From NCBI GenBank assembly GCA_910584165.1, contig CAJTZU010000003.1:1-64000 (forward strand): a DNA stretch of 64,000 nucleotides, given 5' to 3'. Numbering within the stretch: the stretch's first letter is position 1; each line of letters starts with the position of its first letter. The stretch is from an uncultured Bacilli bacterium. GTDB lineage: Bacteria > Bacillota_I > Bacilli_A > RF39 > UBA660. This document shows positions 43,152 through 51,708 of this stretch, piece by piece. Made by a program: the position numbers and the translations under genes. The notes under the pieces were generated by a model. It ran no database searches. It saw only the letters and a program-made list of their open reading frames with translations, and was not told where the DNA came from.

Positions 43152-43673
43152 ATGAATAAAATAACAAGAGATGAAGAATATAATCATATCGTTTCTTCTA
43201 TCTTATCAACAAAAGAATTTAGTGAGAATATGGCGAAAATTAAACATCATAATAGTACAAGATTAGACCATTCATTAAAGGTATCTTATTATTCCTACAA
43301 AATTTCAAAATGTTTAAGATTAGATTATGAAGAGGTTGCAAGGGCAGGTTTACTTCATGATTTCTATTTAGATAGTGTTTATGAGCAAGAAACTTTAAAA
43401 GAAAAGGTTCTTCTTTATACCACAAAACATCCACAAGCAGCTGTTGAGAATTCTAAAAAGTTTTTTCCAATTACAGAAAAGGAAGAAGATATCATTAGAA
43501 CGCACATGTTTCCAGTGGATGTGAAAGTTCCAAAATATGCAGAAAGTTGGATAGTAAGTTTAGTAGATAAAAGTATTAGTACTGCAGAATTTAGTAAAAT
43601 GTTTGGAAGACAAGCATTAGAACATGCTAATTTATATCTTATATTTTTATTGAATATTATGAGAATAGGATAA
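43152..43673 (+). CDS. HD-domain protein
   Basis: The 173-residue protein shows HD-domain metal motifs: HHNSTRLDHSLKVSYYSY (His), ARAGLLHDFYLD (the HD pair), HPQAAVENSKKFF and DIIRTHMFP, plus SLVDKSISTAEF with the final Asp. These are phosphohydrolase-type ligands; substrates in the family range from nucleotides to cyclic dinucleotides. ATG 43152 follows GAGGAGAG; an in-frame TTG at 43137 lies before that site. An extended -10 (TGGTATAAT, about 43119) supports an independent transcript. Confidence 0.82.
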   Translation: MNKITRDEEYNHIVSSILSTKEFSENMAKIKHHNSTRLDHSLKVSYYSYKISKCLRLDYEEVARAGLLHDFYLDSVYEQETLKEKVLLYTTKHPQAAVENSKKFFPITEKEEDIIRTHMFPVDVKVPKYAESWIVSLVDKSISTAEFSKMFGRQALEHANLYLIFLLNIMRIG

Positions 43674-43689
43674 AAAACTATTCTTTTTC

Positions 43690-43718
43690 TTTACAAAAAA
43701 TAAAAAAAATACTATAAT
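43690..43718 (+). promoter_or_regulatory. Promoter of tRNA-Arg
   Basis: TTTACA (43690-43695), 17-bp spacer, TATAAT (43713-43718), 13 bases before the tRNA. Confidence 0.8.
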
Positions 43719-43730
43719 GAATCTATCGAC

Positions 43731-43806
43731 GTCCTCATAGCATATTTGGATAGTGCGCGCCCCTCCTAAGGGTGAAAGACAGGTTCGAATCCTGTTGGGG
43801 ACACCA
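43731..43806 (+). tRNA. tRNA-Arg (CCT)
   Basis: A 76-nt cloverleaf: GTCCTCA pairs with TGGGGAC, the D-arm GCAT/GTGC is formed, the anticodon loop CTCCTAA gives CCT (reads AGG), the T-arm is CAGG-TTCGAAT-CCTG, and CCA is encoded. Confidence 0.95.
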
Positions 43807-43818
43807 GATTAGAACAAA

Positions 43819-43846
43819 AGAGAACTAATAAAAGGTTCTCTTTTTT
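43819..43846 (+). terminator. Terminator after tRNA-Arg
   Basis: AGAGAAC (43819-43825) pairs with GTTCTCT (43835-43841), followed by T residues. Confidence 0.8.
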
Positions 43847-43917
43847 ATAGTAATAGGAGATATTTTGATTAATATTTAAAATTGTTGTATGATATAGAAC
43901 TTGTCAGGGGAATGTAT

Positions 43918-44907
43918 ATGGAAGTAGAGGAATTAATTAATCGTTTCTTAGAGGAAACAAATTTTCAAAATAGAAAAGATTTAATGCTTTTAATGGCTTA
44001 TGGAAGTAGAGTAGCAGGGACTAATCATGAAAATAGTGATTTAGATATTTTATATATTACATCTCTTAAAAGACAATATCGGTGTGCTAGAATAGTAGAT
44101 GGAGTACTTATTGATATAACGATTATTCCATTTAGGGAAGCGGAGCAATTAATATTAGATTCTGCTTCAACAGGAAATGCATATTTAGAATCTGTATTTC
44201 AAACGGGGAAAGTAATTATTGATAGATATGATACCTTTAATACTTTGCACGAATTATTTTCTTTCAAAAGAAAAGAAAAAAGAGTTTTAGATGGTTCTTT
44301 ATTAGATTTGGCCCAAACTCATTTTATAGCATTTCATGAAGGAACTGGAAATAGGCTTATTCATTATTATGCTGCTTTAGATTTATTAAGAAAACTTTAT
44401 CATGCGAAAGAAAATTGTTCTAATATTTCTACTCCAAAAGTTTATGAATTATATGAAAATAAAGAAAAAGCAACTAAAAAATATAAATTAAAACTTCCTA
44501 GTGATTCTTTTATAGAAGATTATTTATCAGCTTTACAAGAAACAGATTATGAAAAACAAAAAGCATGGTTAATAAAATTTATGAAATTATTGGAGCATCA
44601 AAAAGTAAAAAGAGCGACATCTATTCCGTTTTTCAGTGATATAGATATTAATAGAAACTTGGTATCGATTAATAATGCAATATGGAAATGTGAAGATATA
44701 GCATTACAAAATAATCCTTATGCTAAGCCATTATACTATATGTTAATGGAAAAAATGCAATCTTTATATGAAACACTCTATGGAAAATCTTTAGAATTTG
44801 ATTTTGAATTTTCAGATACGAATAGTCTCATTCAAAATCTAGAAGCAGTTTTTCATTTCATAGATGGGAAAAAAATAGATTATCATGATTATATGATTTT
44901 ATGGTAA
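43918..44907 (+). CDS. Nucleotidyltransferase-domain protein
   Basis: The N-terminal third has a polymerase-beta-like nucleotidyltransferase core: LMLLMAYGSRVAGTNHENSDLDILYIT (GS ... DxD, about residues 20-46) and a third acidic residue in GVLIDITIIP. The remaining 200 residues are helical and unrecognised, perhaps a substrate-binding domain as in aminoglycoside or protein nucleotidyltransferases. ATG 43918 is 7 bases after AGGGG. The ATG at 43882 lies in what looks like the promoter (TGATATAG), so it is unlikely. Substrate unknown. Confidence 0.78.
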   Translation: MEVEELINRFLEETNFQNRKDLMLLMAYGSRVAGTNHENSDLDILYITSLKRQYRCARIVDGVLIDITIIPFREAEQLILDSASTGNAYLESVFQTGKVIIDRYDTFNTLHELFSFKRKEKRVLDGSLLDLAQTHFIAFHEGTGNRLIHYYAALDLLRKLYHAKENCSNISTPKVYELYENKEKATKKYKLKLPSDSFIEDYLSALQETDYEKQKAWLIKFMKLLEHQKVKRATSIPFFSDIDINRNLVSINNAIWKCEDIALQNNPYAKPLYYMLMEKMQSLYETLYGKSLEFDFEFSDTNSLIQNLEAVFHFIDGKKIDYHDYMILW

Positions 44908-44951
44908 TCTACATAATTGTGTATAAAGTCCTAGTATTATTTTGGTAGCCA

Positions 44952-44960
44952 TGATATACT
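44952..44960 (+). promoter_or_regulatory. Extended -10 promoter of the 44983 gene
   Basis: TGATATACT fits TGnTATAaT with one mismatch; no good -35 is seen. Confidence 0.5.
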
Positions 44961-44982
44961 AAAAATAGAGAGTAGGTATAGT

Positions 44983-45996
44983 ATGGAGCCAGTTAAGCAA
45001 GAAGAGCACAAAGTTGATGTAGGAGATGTTATTTTTTATCTATTACTAATTGTCGCACTTCTTTTTTTTATTCCTTTTTATTCTGGTATTTTTGAGATAT
45101 TAAAGTATGCATCTCAAATTATGGTAGGGATGAATACTTATATTGGGTTAGGAGGAGTAGTTTTAGGTTTTTCTATTGTGTTAGTAGGTTTTAAAAAAAA
45201 GATAAGTGTTGTTAAAATTTTAGGGCTTTTAGTAATGATTGGGTGTATGTTACTTCCTTTTTATGAGTATATTGGCAGTAGAAGTTATTTAAAGGAAGTA
45301 CTTGGTGAATATACCTTTGATAAACTATTAGTGATTGCCCATAATGATTGTGAAATGGAAAAACAATTACAAGCAGAAGTTGCTAGTAAATTTAGCTCTG
45401 AATTAGGAGAAGAAGGAGAAATCGATGTAGATAATCTTTCTACTACTGACCCTACTAATGGCACTATTAAAGATAAAATACGTTGTATGCCATCTACTAC
45501 TCATTTAATGTATAGGATAGCTTATAAAGATAGTAGGGGCTGTGATAGAATTATTGTATATGATGGGAAAAATAATTTTGTAGAATCTCTTTCATTAGAG
45601 TCTTATAAAATTTTAAATGAAGAATTAGAAGATTATTTAAACTTTAAAAAAGGAAAGGGAAAAGCCTCTCATAATTTAAAGTTTTATAGCAAAGGAAAAG
45701 GATTTGTGGATATTACAAATTCTAATTTAATAACAGAAAAAATAGCCTTACCATATCCTAGTACTATTATGATAGATAATTTTTATCAAGACTCTAGACT
45801 AATAGTAGAACTTACTTTTGAATTGGCTGTTGATAAAACTTTAGCGAAAGAAATAGTAGAAGAATTGGATGAAAAATTTAGTCAACCAATTACAGCTATT
45901 ATTCATTATGGCAAAAATACGGAATATTATTTTCAAAAGAATTGGTATCAGGAAAATGAAAATACGTTCATAAAGAGATTATCAGGGAATGCATAA
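44983..45996 (+). CDS. Uncharacterised membrane protein with large C-terminal domain
   Basis: The 337-residue protein has three N-terminal membrane segments (about residues 15-40, 52-72 and 76-98) and a soluble C-terminal domain of about 230 residues with two cysteines (HNDCEMEKQ, KIRCMPSTT) and one in SRGCDRIIVY. The family is not recognised. An extended -10 (TGATATACT, 44952-44960) lies 22 bases upstream of the start, and the AGAGTAGG ribosome binding site follows. A terminator closes the unit. Confidence 0.65.
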   Translation: MEPVKQEEHKVDVGDVIFYLLLIVALLFFIPFYSGIFEILKYASQIMVGMNTYIGLGGVVLGFSIVLVGFKKKISVVKILGLLVMIGCMLLPFYEYIGSRSYLKEVLGEYTFDKLLVIAHNDCEMEKQLQAEVASKFSSELGEEGEIDVDNLSTTDPTNGTIKDKIRCMPSTTHLMYRIAYKDSRGCDRIIVYDGKNNFVESLSLESYKILNEELEDYLNFKKGKGKASHNLKFYSKGKGFVDITNSNLITEKIALPYPSTIMIDNFYQDSRLIVELTFELAVDKTLAKEIVEELDEKFSQPITAIIHYGKNTEYYFQKNWYQENENTFIKRLSGNA

Positions 45997-46007
45997 GCAT
46001 TCCTTTT
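45986..46007 (+). terminator. Terminator after the 44983 gene
   Basis: GGAATGC (45986-45992) pairs with GCATTCC (45997-46003), followed by four T. Confidence 0.75.
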
Positions 46008-46026
46008 AATTATTTTTAATAAAATT

Positions 46027-46046
46027 TAAGTTGAAAACTCAACTTA
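46027..46046 (+). promoter_or_regulatory. Probable MarR operator
   Basis: A perfect inverted repeat, TAAGTTGA-AAAC-TCAACTTA, covers the -35 hexamer (TTGAAA, 46031-46036) of the marR promoter. Position and symmetry fit autoregulation by the MarR protein encoded next. Confidence 0.75.
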
Positions 46047-46059
46047 GTTATGTTATACT
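46031..46059 (+). promoter_or_regulatory. Promoter of marR and the fused ABC transporter gene
   Basis: TTGAAA (46031-46036), 17-bp spacer, TATACT (46054-46059). It overlaps the inverted repeat at 46027-46046. Confidence 0.8.
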
Positions 46060-46088
46060 AGCATAGGTATAGTGCTAAAGAGGTAGAT

Positions 46089-46535
46089 ATGAAGGAAGAA
46101 TTATTGCAAACAGAAAACTTTTTAATTAACTTTAGATATTTTTCAAAGATGATGCATAAAAAGTTTGAACTCTATTTAAAAGATAATCATGTGGATAGTT
46201 GTGAATTTATTTGTTTATTATTATTGAAAAGAGAAAAGCAAGGTTTATCTATGGCAGAACTTACAAAACTTTCGAAAGTAGATAAATCAATGACTACAAA
46301 AGTAATTAAAAAGTTAGAAGAAAAAGACTATATTTACCGTGATAGGAATAGTCTTAATACTAGAAATTATAAGATATGTTTAACTGAAGTTGGATTTTTA
46401 AAGGCAAAGCAAATAGAAAAGATGTTAATACAAGAAAGAAAAAAGTTTGAAAAAAAATTTACAACAGAAGAAAAAGAAATGTTGATAAATTGTTGTAATT
46501 GCATATTACAGAAATGCATAGAAAGTAATGATTAG
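46089..46535 (+). CDS. MarR-family transcriptional regulator
   Basis: The 148-residue protein is a winged-helix MarR: FICLLLLKREKQGLSMAEL, SKVDKSMTTKVIKKLEEKDYIYRDRN (recognition helix) and NYKICLTEVGFLKAKQIEKM (wing and dimerisation helices). It likely represses its own operon through the 8-bp-arm inverted repeat in its promoter and releases it on binding a small ligand, so inducing the ABC transporter encoded directly downstream (13 bases). Confidence 0.92.
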   Translation: MKEELLQTENFLINFRYFSKMMHKKFELYLKDNHVDSCEFICLLLLKREKQGLSMAELTKLSKVDKSMTTKVIKKLEEKDYIYRDRNSLNTRNYKICLTEVGFLKAKQIEKMLIQERKKFEKKFTTEEKEMLINCCNCILQKCIESND

Positions 46536-46548
46536 AAGGGAGAATTTT

Positions 46549-49113
46549 ATGTTAGAATTAAAAAAGATAACAAAAAATTATATAACTGGTGATTCTTTAG
46601 TAGAAGCTTTAAAAGGAATTGATATTTCTTTTAGAGAAAGTGAGTTTGTATCTATTTTAGGACAAAGTGGTTGTGGTAAAACAACTCTTTTGAATATTAT
46701 TGGAGGGCTTGATCGTTATACTACTGGAGATTTAATTATTAATGGAAAATCTACTAAAGAATTTAATGATCGTGATTGGGATACTTATCGAAATCATTCT
46801 GTTGGCTTTGTCTTCCAAAATTATAATTTAATTCCTCATCAAACCGTTTTATCAAATGTTGAATTAGCACTTACTTTATCAGGCGTATCTAAAGCGGAGC
46901 GTAGAAAAAGAGCCCTTAGTGTTCTTGAAAAAGTAGGCTTGGAAGATCAAATTTATAAAAAACCAAATCAAATGTCTGGTGGACAAATGCAGAGAGTTGC
47001 GATAGCTCGTGCTCTTGTTAATAATCCAGATATCTTATTAGCAGATGAACCAACAGGAGCACTTGATTCTGAAACTAGTATTCAAATTATGGAATTACTT
47101 CATGAAATTTCGAAAGATAAATTAGTTATTATGGTTACTCATAATCCTGAGTTAGCAGAGCAATATTCTACTAGAATTGTAAAATTATTGGATGGTGAGG
47201 TTATTGATGACTCTCATCCATTTGATGGAAAAAAAGAAAAAAATAAAAAGAAAAATACAGGGAAAACGAAAAAAACTTATATGTCTTTTATGACTGCTTT
47301 ATCATTAAGTTTAAATAATCTAATGACAAAAAAGGGAAGAACTATTTTAACAGCTTTTGCAGGTTCTATTGGTATTATTGGAATTGCGCTGATATTATCT
47401 TTATCAAGTGGAGTACGAAACTATATTAGTAGAGTTGAGGAAGATACACTTTCTTCTTATCCTATTCAAATAGAGGAAGCAACAATTGATATGTCTGCTA
47501 TGATGGATGTTATGACAGGTAATAAAAAGCAGGAAGAGCATGAGCTAGATAAGATTTATTCTAATGATATCTTAGGTGATGTTGTTAGCTCAGTAACTTC
47601 TCAGATTAGTAAGAATAATTTGGAACGTTTTAAAAAGTATATTGAAAGTGATTCTACGGATATTTCTACTTATACAAATGCGATTCAATATGGTTATAAT
47701 ATTGATTTACAAATCTATAATCCTAATACAGAGAAAGATATTATTCAAGTAAATCCAAGTACTATTATGGACAAGATTGGTTTTGGAAATGATACGATGT
47801 CTAGCATGAATTTCATGTCTCAATACAACGTTTTTAGTGAATTGATGGATAATGAAACCTTATTAAAAACACAATATGATGTAGTTGCTGGTTCTTGGCC
47901 AAAGAAATATAATGAAGTAGTATTAATTGTGGATGAAAAAAATAATATTAGTGATTATACTTTATATGCTTTAGGTTTGAAAGACCAAAAAGAAATTGAA
48001 AATTTATTTAAAAAAGTTGCATCTGGAGAAAAATTTACTTATGAACCAACTACTTATGAGTATGATGAATTGATTGGCTTGAAGTTTAAATTAGTATTTA
48101 ATACAGATTATTATACGAAACAATCTGGTATTTGGGTTAACCGTAAAGATGATTTTGATTATATGAAAAAAGTAATTGCTGATGCAGAAGATATTACTAT
48201 TGTTGGAATTATTCGTCCAAATGAAGATGCTATTTTAAATTCTAATCATGGTTTAATTGGTTATACAAAAGATTTAACAGAATATGTTATTAATACAATT
48301 AATGAAGAAGAGATTGTAAAAGAGCAAACAAAGGATTCTTCTCGTAATATATTTACAGGGTTAGAATTTAATACAGATAGTAAGCAATTTGATATGAGCT
48401 CTTTAACAAAAGAGCAACAAGCTTATTTAGCAAGTTTATCTCAGGAAGAATTAGCACAAGTAATTGTAGCTTATATGGATACTTATGGCGCTACTTATGA
48501 AGACAATTTAAGAAAATTGGGAGTAGTAGATTTAGATAGTCCAAGTATGATTTCTATTTATCCAAAAGATTTTAAATCTAAAGAAGCTATTGAAGAAATT
48601 ATTAGTGATTATAATGATATGGTAACAGAAGAAGGTAAGGAAGAAGATTCTATTAATTATACAGATTATGTAGGATTAATGATGTCTGGTGTTACTACCA
48701 TTATTGATATTATTAGTTATGTATTAATTGCCTTTGTATCTATTTCTTTAGTAGTATCAAGTATCATGATAGGTATTATTACTTATATTTCTGTCTTAGA
48801 AAGAATTAAAGAGATTGGTATTTTAAGAGCAATTGGTGCAAGTAAAAAAGATATTTCTAGAGTATTTAGAGCAGAAACTATTATTGAAGGGTTAACTGCA
48901 GGTGTTTTTGGAATTTTAATTACAGTTGTTTTAAATATTCCAATTAATATGATTATTAAAGATATTACAGGAATAGGAAATATTTCACAACTTCCAATTA
49001 TGGGAGGTATCATTTTAGTGATTATTAGTGTTTTACTTACTCTTATTGCAGGATTATTCCCAGCCCGTATGGCATCTAGAAAAGATCCTGTAGAGGCACT
49101 TAGAACAGAATAG
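46549..49113 (+). CDS. Fused ABC transporter (MacB-like ATPase plus FtsX-type permease)
   Basis: The N-terminal 220 residues are an ABC ATPase with Walker A GQSGCGKTT, Q-loop, signature MSGGQMQRVAIARAL and Walker B ILLADEPTGALDSET. A charged linker leads to a first membrane segment (ILTAFAGSIGIIGIALILSL), a 400-residue extracytoplasmic domain and three C-terminal segments with the FtsX/MacB motif ISVLERIKEIGILRAIGASKKDI and PARMASRKDPVEALRTE. In many bacteria these are two proteins. With a MarR regulator in the operon it is likely an exporter of antimicrobial peptides or drugs. ATG 46549 follows GAAGGGAG. Confidence 0.9.
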   Translation: MLELKKITKNYITGDSLVEALKGIDISFRESEFVSILGQSGCGKTTLLNIIGGLDRYTTGDLIINGKSTKEFNDRDWDTYRNHSVGFVFQNYNLIPHQTVLSNVELALTLSGVSKAERRKRALSVLEKVGLEDQIYKKPNQMSGGQMQRVAIARALVNNPDILLADEPTGALDSETSIQIMELLHEISKDKLVIMVTHNPELAEQYSTRIVKLLDGEVIDDSHPFDGKKEKNKKKNTGKTKKTYMSFMTALSLSLNNLMTKKGRTILTAFAGSIGIIGIALILSLSSGVRNYISRVEEDTLSSYPIQIEEATIDMSAMMDVMTGNKKQEEHELDKIYSNDILGDVVSSVTSQISKNNLERFKKYIESDSTDISTYTNAIQYGYNIDLQIYNPNTEKDIIQVNPSTIMDKIGFGNDTMSSMNFMSQYNVFSELMDNETLLKTQYDVVAGSWPKKYNEVVLIVDEKNNISDYTLYALGLKDQKEIENLFKKVASGEKFTYEPTTYEYDELIGLKFKLVFNTDYYTKQSGIWVNRKDDFDYMKKVIADAEDITIVGIIRPNEDAILNSNHGLIGYTKDLTEYVINTINEEEIVKEQTKDSSRNIFTGLEFNTDSKQFDMSSLTKEQQAYLASLSQEELAQVIVAYMDTYGATYEDNLRKLGVVDLDSPSMISIYPKDFKSKEAIEEIISDYNDMVTEEGKEEDSINYTDYVGLMMSGVTTIIDIISYVLIAFVSISLVVSSIMIGIITYISVLERIKEIGILRAIGASKKDISRVFRAETIIEGLTAGVFGILITVVLNIPINMIIKDITGIGNISQLPIMGGIILVIISVLLTLIAGLFPARMASRKDPVEALRTE

Positions 49114-49131
49114 GCGAAATGCCTATTTTTT
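49109..49131 (+). terminator. Terminator of the marR-ABC operon
   Basis: AATAGGC (49109-49115) pairs with GCCTATT (49121-49127), followed by T residues; the stop codon lies in the 5' arm. Confidence 0.85.
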
Positions 49132-49193
49132 CTTATATTTGACAAATTTTAAAAATAGTGCTAGTATAATTTCTAACTTGGGAGGGATGATTT

Positions 49194-50477
49194 ATGTTAG
49201 ATATTAATCTAAAAAACTTAAGAAAGGATGCAAAATATAAACTTCAAAAGGGAGCAAAGGTATTATCACTTACACTTGCTTCTGTAGCTCTTTTTTCTAC
49301 ACTTGCTACACCAGTTGAGGCAGCTGCAATAGATCCTACACTTACTACTACAACAGTTTATGCAAGTACTACAACAGCTAGTGTTAGAGTAGTGGATATT
49401 GTAGATACAACAATTGGTACCAATATTACATTACCACAAGTAACAGAAAAAATTTATACAGATAGTAAGTATGATTATTACTTATATTCTCCAAAGAGTC
49501 AATTCATTGTAGTAAAATATTCAAATGGAGCACAAAAGAATATTAGGCAAGCTTTAAATGATGGAGATATTACAATTAAAACATTAGAAAAATATGGAAT
49601 TAGAGTTTATAAAGAAAAAATAGCAACTATTACTTCTGTGGTTGACAATTCTAAAAAGCCAGGTGTATCTGTGCCACAAGTAACAGAAAAAATCTATGAA
49701 GATGATAAGAACGAATATTATTTACCTACTAAGAAAAGTACCCTTATTATTGTTACTTATTCAAATGGAACACAAAAGAATATTAAGGAAGCTTTAAATG
49801 ATGGTGATATTACTATTAAGACTTTACAAGATACTTATGGAATTAGAATTATTACACAAAAGAAAGCAACCATTACCGGAGTAGTAGATAGAACGAATGG
49901 ACGTTATTTACCTCAAACCTTAGAAAAAATCTATGAAGATGATAAAAATGAATATTATTTTAATGTTCCAAAAAGCCCTTATGTTTTTGTTAAGTTCTCA
50001 AATGGAACAGAAAAAAATATTAAAGATGCTTTAAGAGATGGTGATATTACAATTAGCCAATTACAAAATGTATATGGATATCGTTTAACTATAAAACCAA
50101 GAACATTTGGAATTGTATCTGTTGTAGATAATTCAACAAAACCAGGTGTATATGTTCCACAAGTAATTGAAAAAATTTATAGTGATGGAGAAAATAATTA
50201 TTACTTTAGTACACAAAAAAGTAGCTTAGTAATTGTTACTTACACAAATGGAACACAAAAGAATATTAAACAGGCATTAAAAGATGGAGATTTAACAATT
50301 GGCGATTTACAACTTACTTATGGAATTTCTGTAACAGCAGAAAAAGTAGATGCTAAAAATAATTATTATAGACCAGGAGAGCTTTATAAAGCACCAGATG
50401 GATCTTATTGGACAAGTAAAAAAGAATATATAGATTGGGTAAATTCACAAGAAAAAGGATATCAATATAGAAAATAA
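49194..50477 (+). CDS. Secreted surface protein with four 80-residue repeats
   Basis: A signal peptide (basic start, VLSLTLASVALFSTLATPVEA, cleavage near residue 43) leads to a Thr-rich spacer and four repeats (about 66-148, 149-229, 230-309, 310-387). Each has the order VVD-N, PQVTEKIYEDDKNEYY, SNGTQKNIKEAL-DGDITI and YGI. A 40-residue tail with GELYKAPDGSYWTSKKEY follows. No LPxTG anchor is visible, so attachment, if any, is by another means. The repeat is probably a small beta-rich domain. Function unknown; adhesion or cell-wall binding is a guess. Promoter: TATAAT near 49165. Confidence 0.82.
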   Translation: MLDINLKNLRKDAKYKLQKGAKVLSLTLASVALFSTLATPVEAAAIDPTLTTTTVYASTTTASVRVVDIVDTTIGTNITLPQVTEKIYTDSKYDYYLYSPKSQFIVVKYSNGAQKNIRQALNDGDITIKTLEKYGIRVYKEKIATITSVVDNSKKPGVSVPQVTEKIYEDDKNEYYLPTKKSTLIIVTYSNGTQKNIKEALNDGDITIKTLQDTYGIRIITQKKATITGVVDRTNGRYLPQTLEKIYEDDKNEYYFNVPKSPYVFVKFSNGTEKNIKDALRDGDITISQLQNVYGYRLTIKPRTFGIVSVVDNSTKPGVYVPQVIEKIYSDGENNYYFSTQKSSLVIVTYTNGTQKNIKQALKDGDLTIGDLQLTYGISVTAEKVDAKNNYYRPGELYKAPDGSYWTSKKEYIDWVNSQEKGYQYRK

Positions 50478-50502
50478 AAGAATGATTTTATCATTCTTTT
50501 TT
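50477..50502 (+). terminator. Terminator after the repeat protein gene
   Basis: AAAGAATGA (50477-50485) pairs with TCATTCTTT (50491-50499), followed by T residues. Confidence 0.85.
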
Positions 50503-50508
50503 CTTAAA

Positions 50509-50537
50509 TTGACAAGAAAAATATTAATTGATATAAT
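50509..50537 (+). promoter_or_regulatory. Consensus sigma-A promoter of the 50557 gene
   Basis: TTGACA (50509-50514), exactly 17 bp, TATAAT (50532-50537). The predicted transcript start is near 50544. Confidence 0.85.
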
Positions 50538-50556
50538 ACCAGACCAGTGATTGATT

Positions 50557-51684
50557 ATGAAAAAGGGAAAGAAAATAAAAAATTTAAAAATGTCTAGTAA
50601 TATGAAACAACAAAAATATAAATTAGATAGGACAGGTTCTTATTTGATTATATTTGCTAGTGTTGTACAGATAATTACATTTAGTGTTTTACCTAAAATT
50701 TATTATCGTCCATATAATAGGGAAATGGATGATAGTAATCTTTTTTCTCAAAATGAGGTAATTATATCTGAAGAAGAACAAAATGATATTTTAAAAGATT
50801 TAGAAAAAGAATTAGGAATAAAGATAGATAGCGATGAAGAAAATTATTTATTACTTCATGCAGTATCAGAAAATCCTTATTTATCTTCTAAAGAAAAAGA
50901 GATATTTTATAAATTTATAGAATACTTTAATGATAATCCTTATATTAATCGAGAAGAAGTATATACCAATATACTAAATGTAAATGCGAGATTCTCTATA
51001 CGCTCAGCTTTAAAAAAGGATTCTAATGTCTTAGCTATTTATTTACCAGACTATAGAGATATCATTTATTTTGAATTATTTCCAAGTGTAGATACGATAG
51101 CTCATGAGGATGGGCATTGTATCAATGATTCTAGAAATTTGCCTAGTTGTATTTTAGAAGGAATGACACAACTTATTTCTTCTGAATATTTTTCAGAAAC
51201 GCCATTTGTTTTAACACAAACTTATCCTTATGAAGTAAGTTTTGTAAAATTATTGTGTGAAATGATAGGTGCAGATAAGATGCTTCAAGCTTATACAGAA
51301 GATAAACCAGAAATTATTTATCAAGCTTTAAACCAATTAATAGGAAAAGAAAATAATGCAAAAGAAGTGATAGAAGAAATTAATTGGTGTATGACATATT
51401 ATAATAAAAGTAAGACTTTAACAGAAGATGATTACAATAGAGCAAATTCAGCTGTATTATCGTTTTTAGATTATGTCAATAATTTTGAATATGAAGATAA
51501 AGATGCGGTTCAGTATCATCTAAGTGTTTTTGTTAATATTTTTACTACTCATTATGGAACATTAGAAGATTATTATAAAATAACTCTTTGTAAAGCATAT
51601 TTATCTTCTAAATTGCAAAATGAATTTCCAAAGACAATTCTGATTAGAACAGAAGATTATTTAGGTCATATTTATCAATATTAA
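50557..51684 (+). CDS. Membrane-anchored protein with HEDGH zinc-peptidase-like motif
   Basis: One membrane segment near the N-terminus (about residues 29-46, YLIIFASVVQIITFSVLPKI) is followed by an extracytoplasmic domain. SVDTIAHEDGHCINDS (HExxH, about residue 186) and about 20 residues later SCILEGMTQLISSEYF (ExxTQ) look like a gluzincin zinc site. The family is not recognised. ATG 50557 lies only about 13 bases after the predicted transcript start and has no clear Shine-Dalgarno sequence, so the mRNA is nearly leaderless; a later ATG at 50590 lies inside the basic start and also lacks a good site. Confidence 0.65.
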   Translation: MKKGKKIKNLKMSSNMKQQKYKLDRTGSYLIIFASVVQIITFSVLPKIYYRPYNREMDDSNLFSQNEVIISEEEQNDILKDLEKELGIKIDSDEENYLLLHAVSENPYLSSKEKEIFYKFIEYFNDNPYINREEVYTNILNVNARFSIRSALKKDSNVLAIYLPDYRDIIYFELFPSVDTIAHEDGHCINDSRNLPSCILEGMTQLISSEYFSETPFVLTQTYPYEVSFVKLLCEMIGADKMLQAYTEDKPEIIYQALNQLIGKENNAKEVIEEINWCMTYYNKSKTLTEDDYNRANSAVLSFLDYVNNFEYEDKDAVQYHLSVFVNIFTTHYGTLEDYYKITLCKAYLSSKLQNEFPKTILIRTEDYLGHIYQY

Positions 51685-51708
51685 AAAAACGTGTTAATCA
51701 CGTTTTTT
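51684..51708. terminator. Bidirectional terminator between two convergent genes
   Basis: AAAAAACGTG and CACGTTTTTT form a 10-bp stem with a 5-base loop. The symmetrical A and T runs let it work in both directions. Confidence 0.85.
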
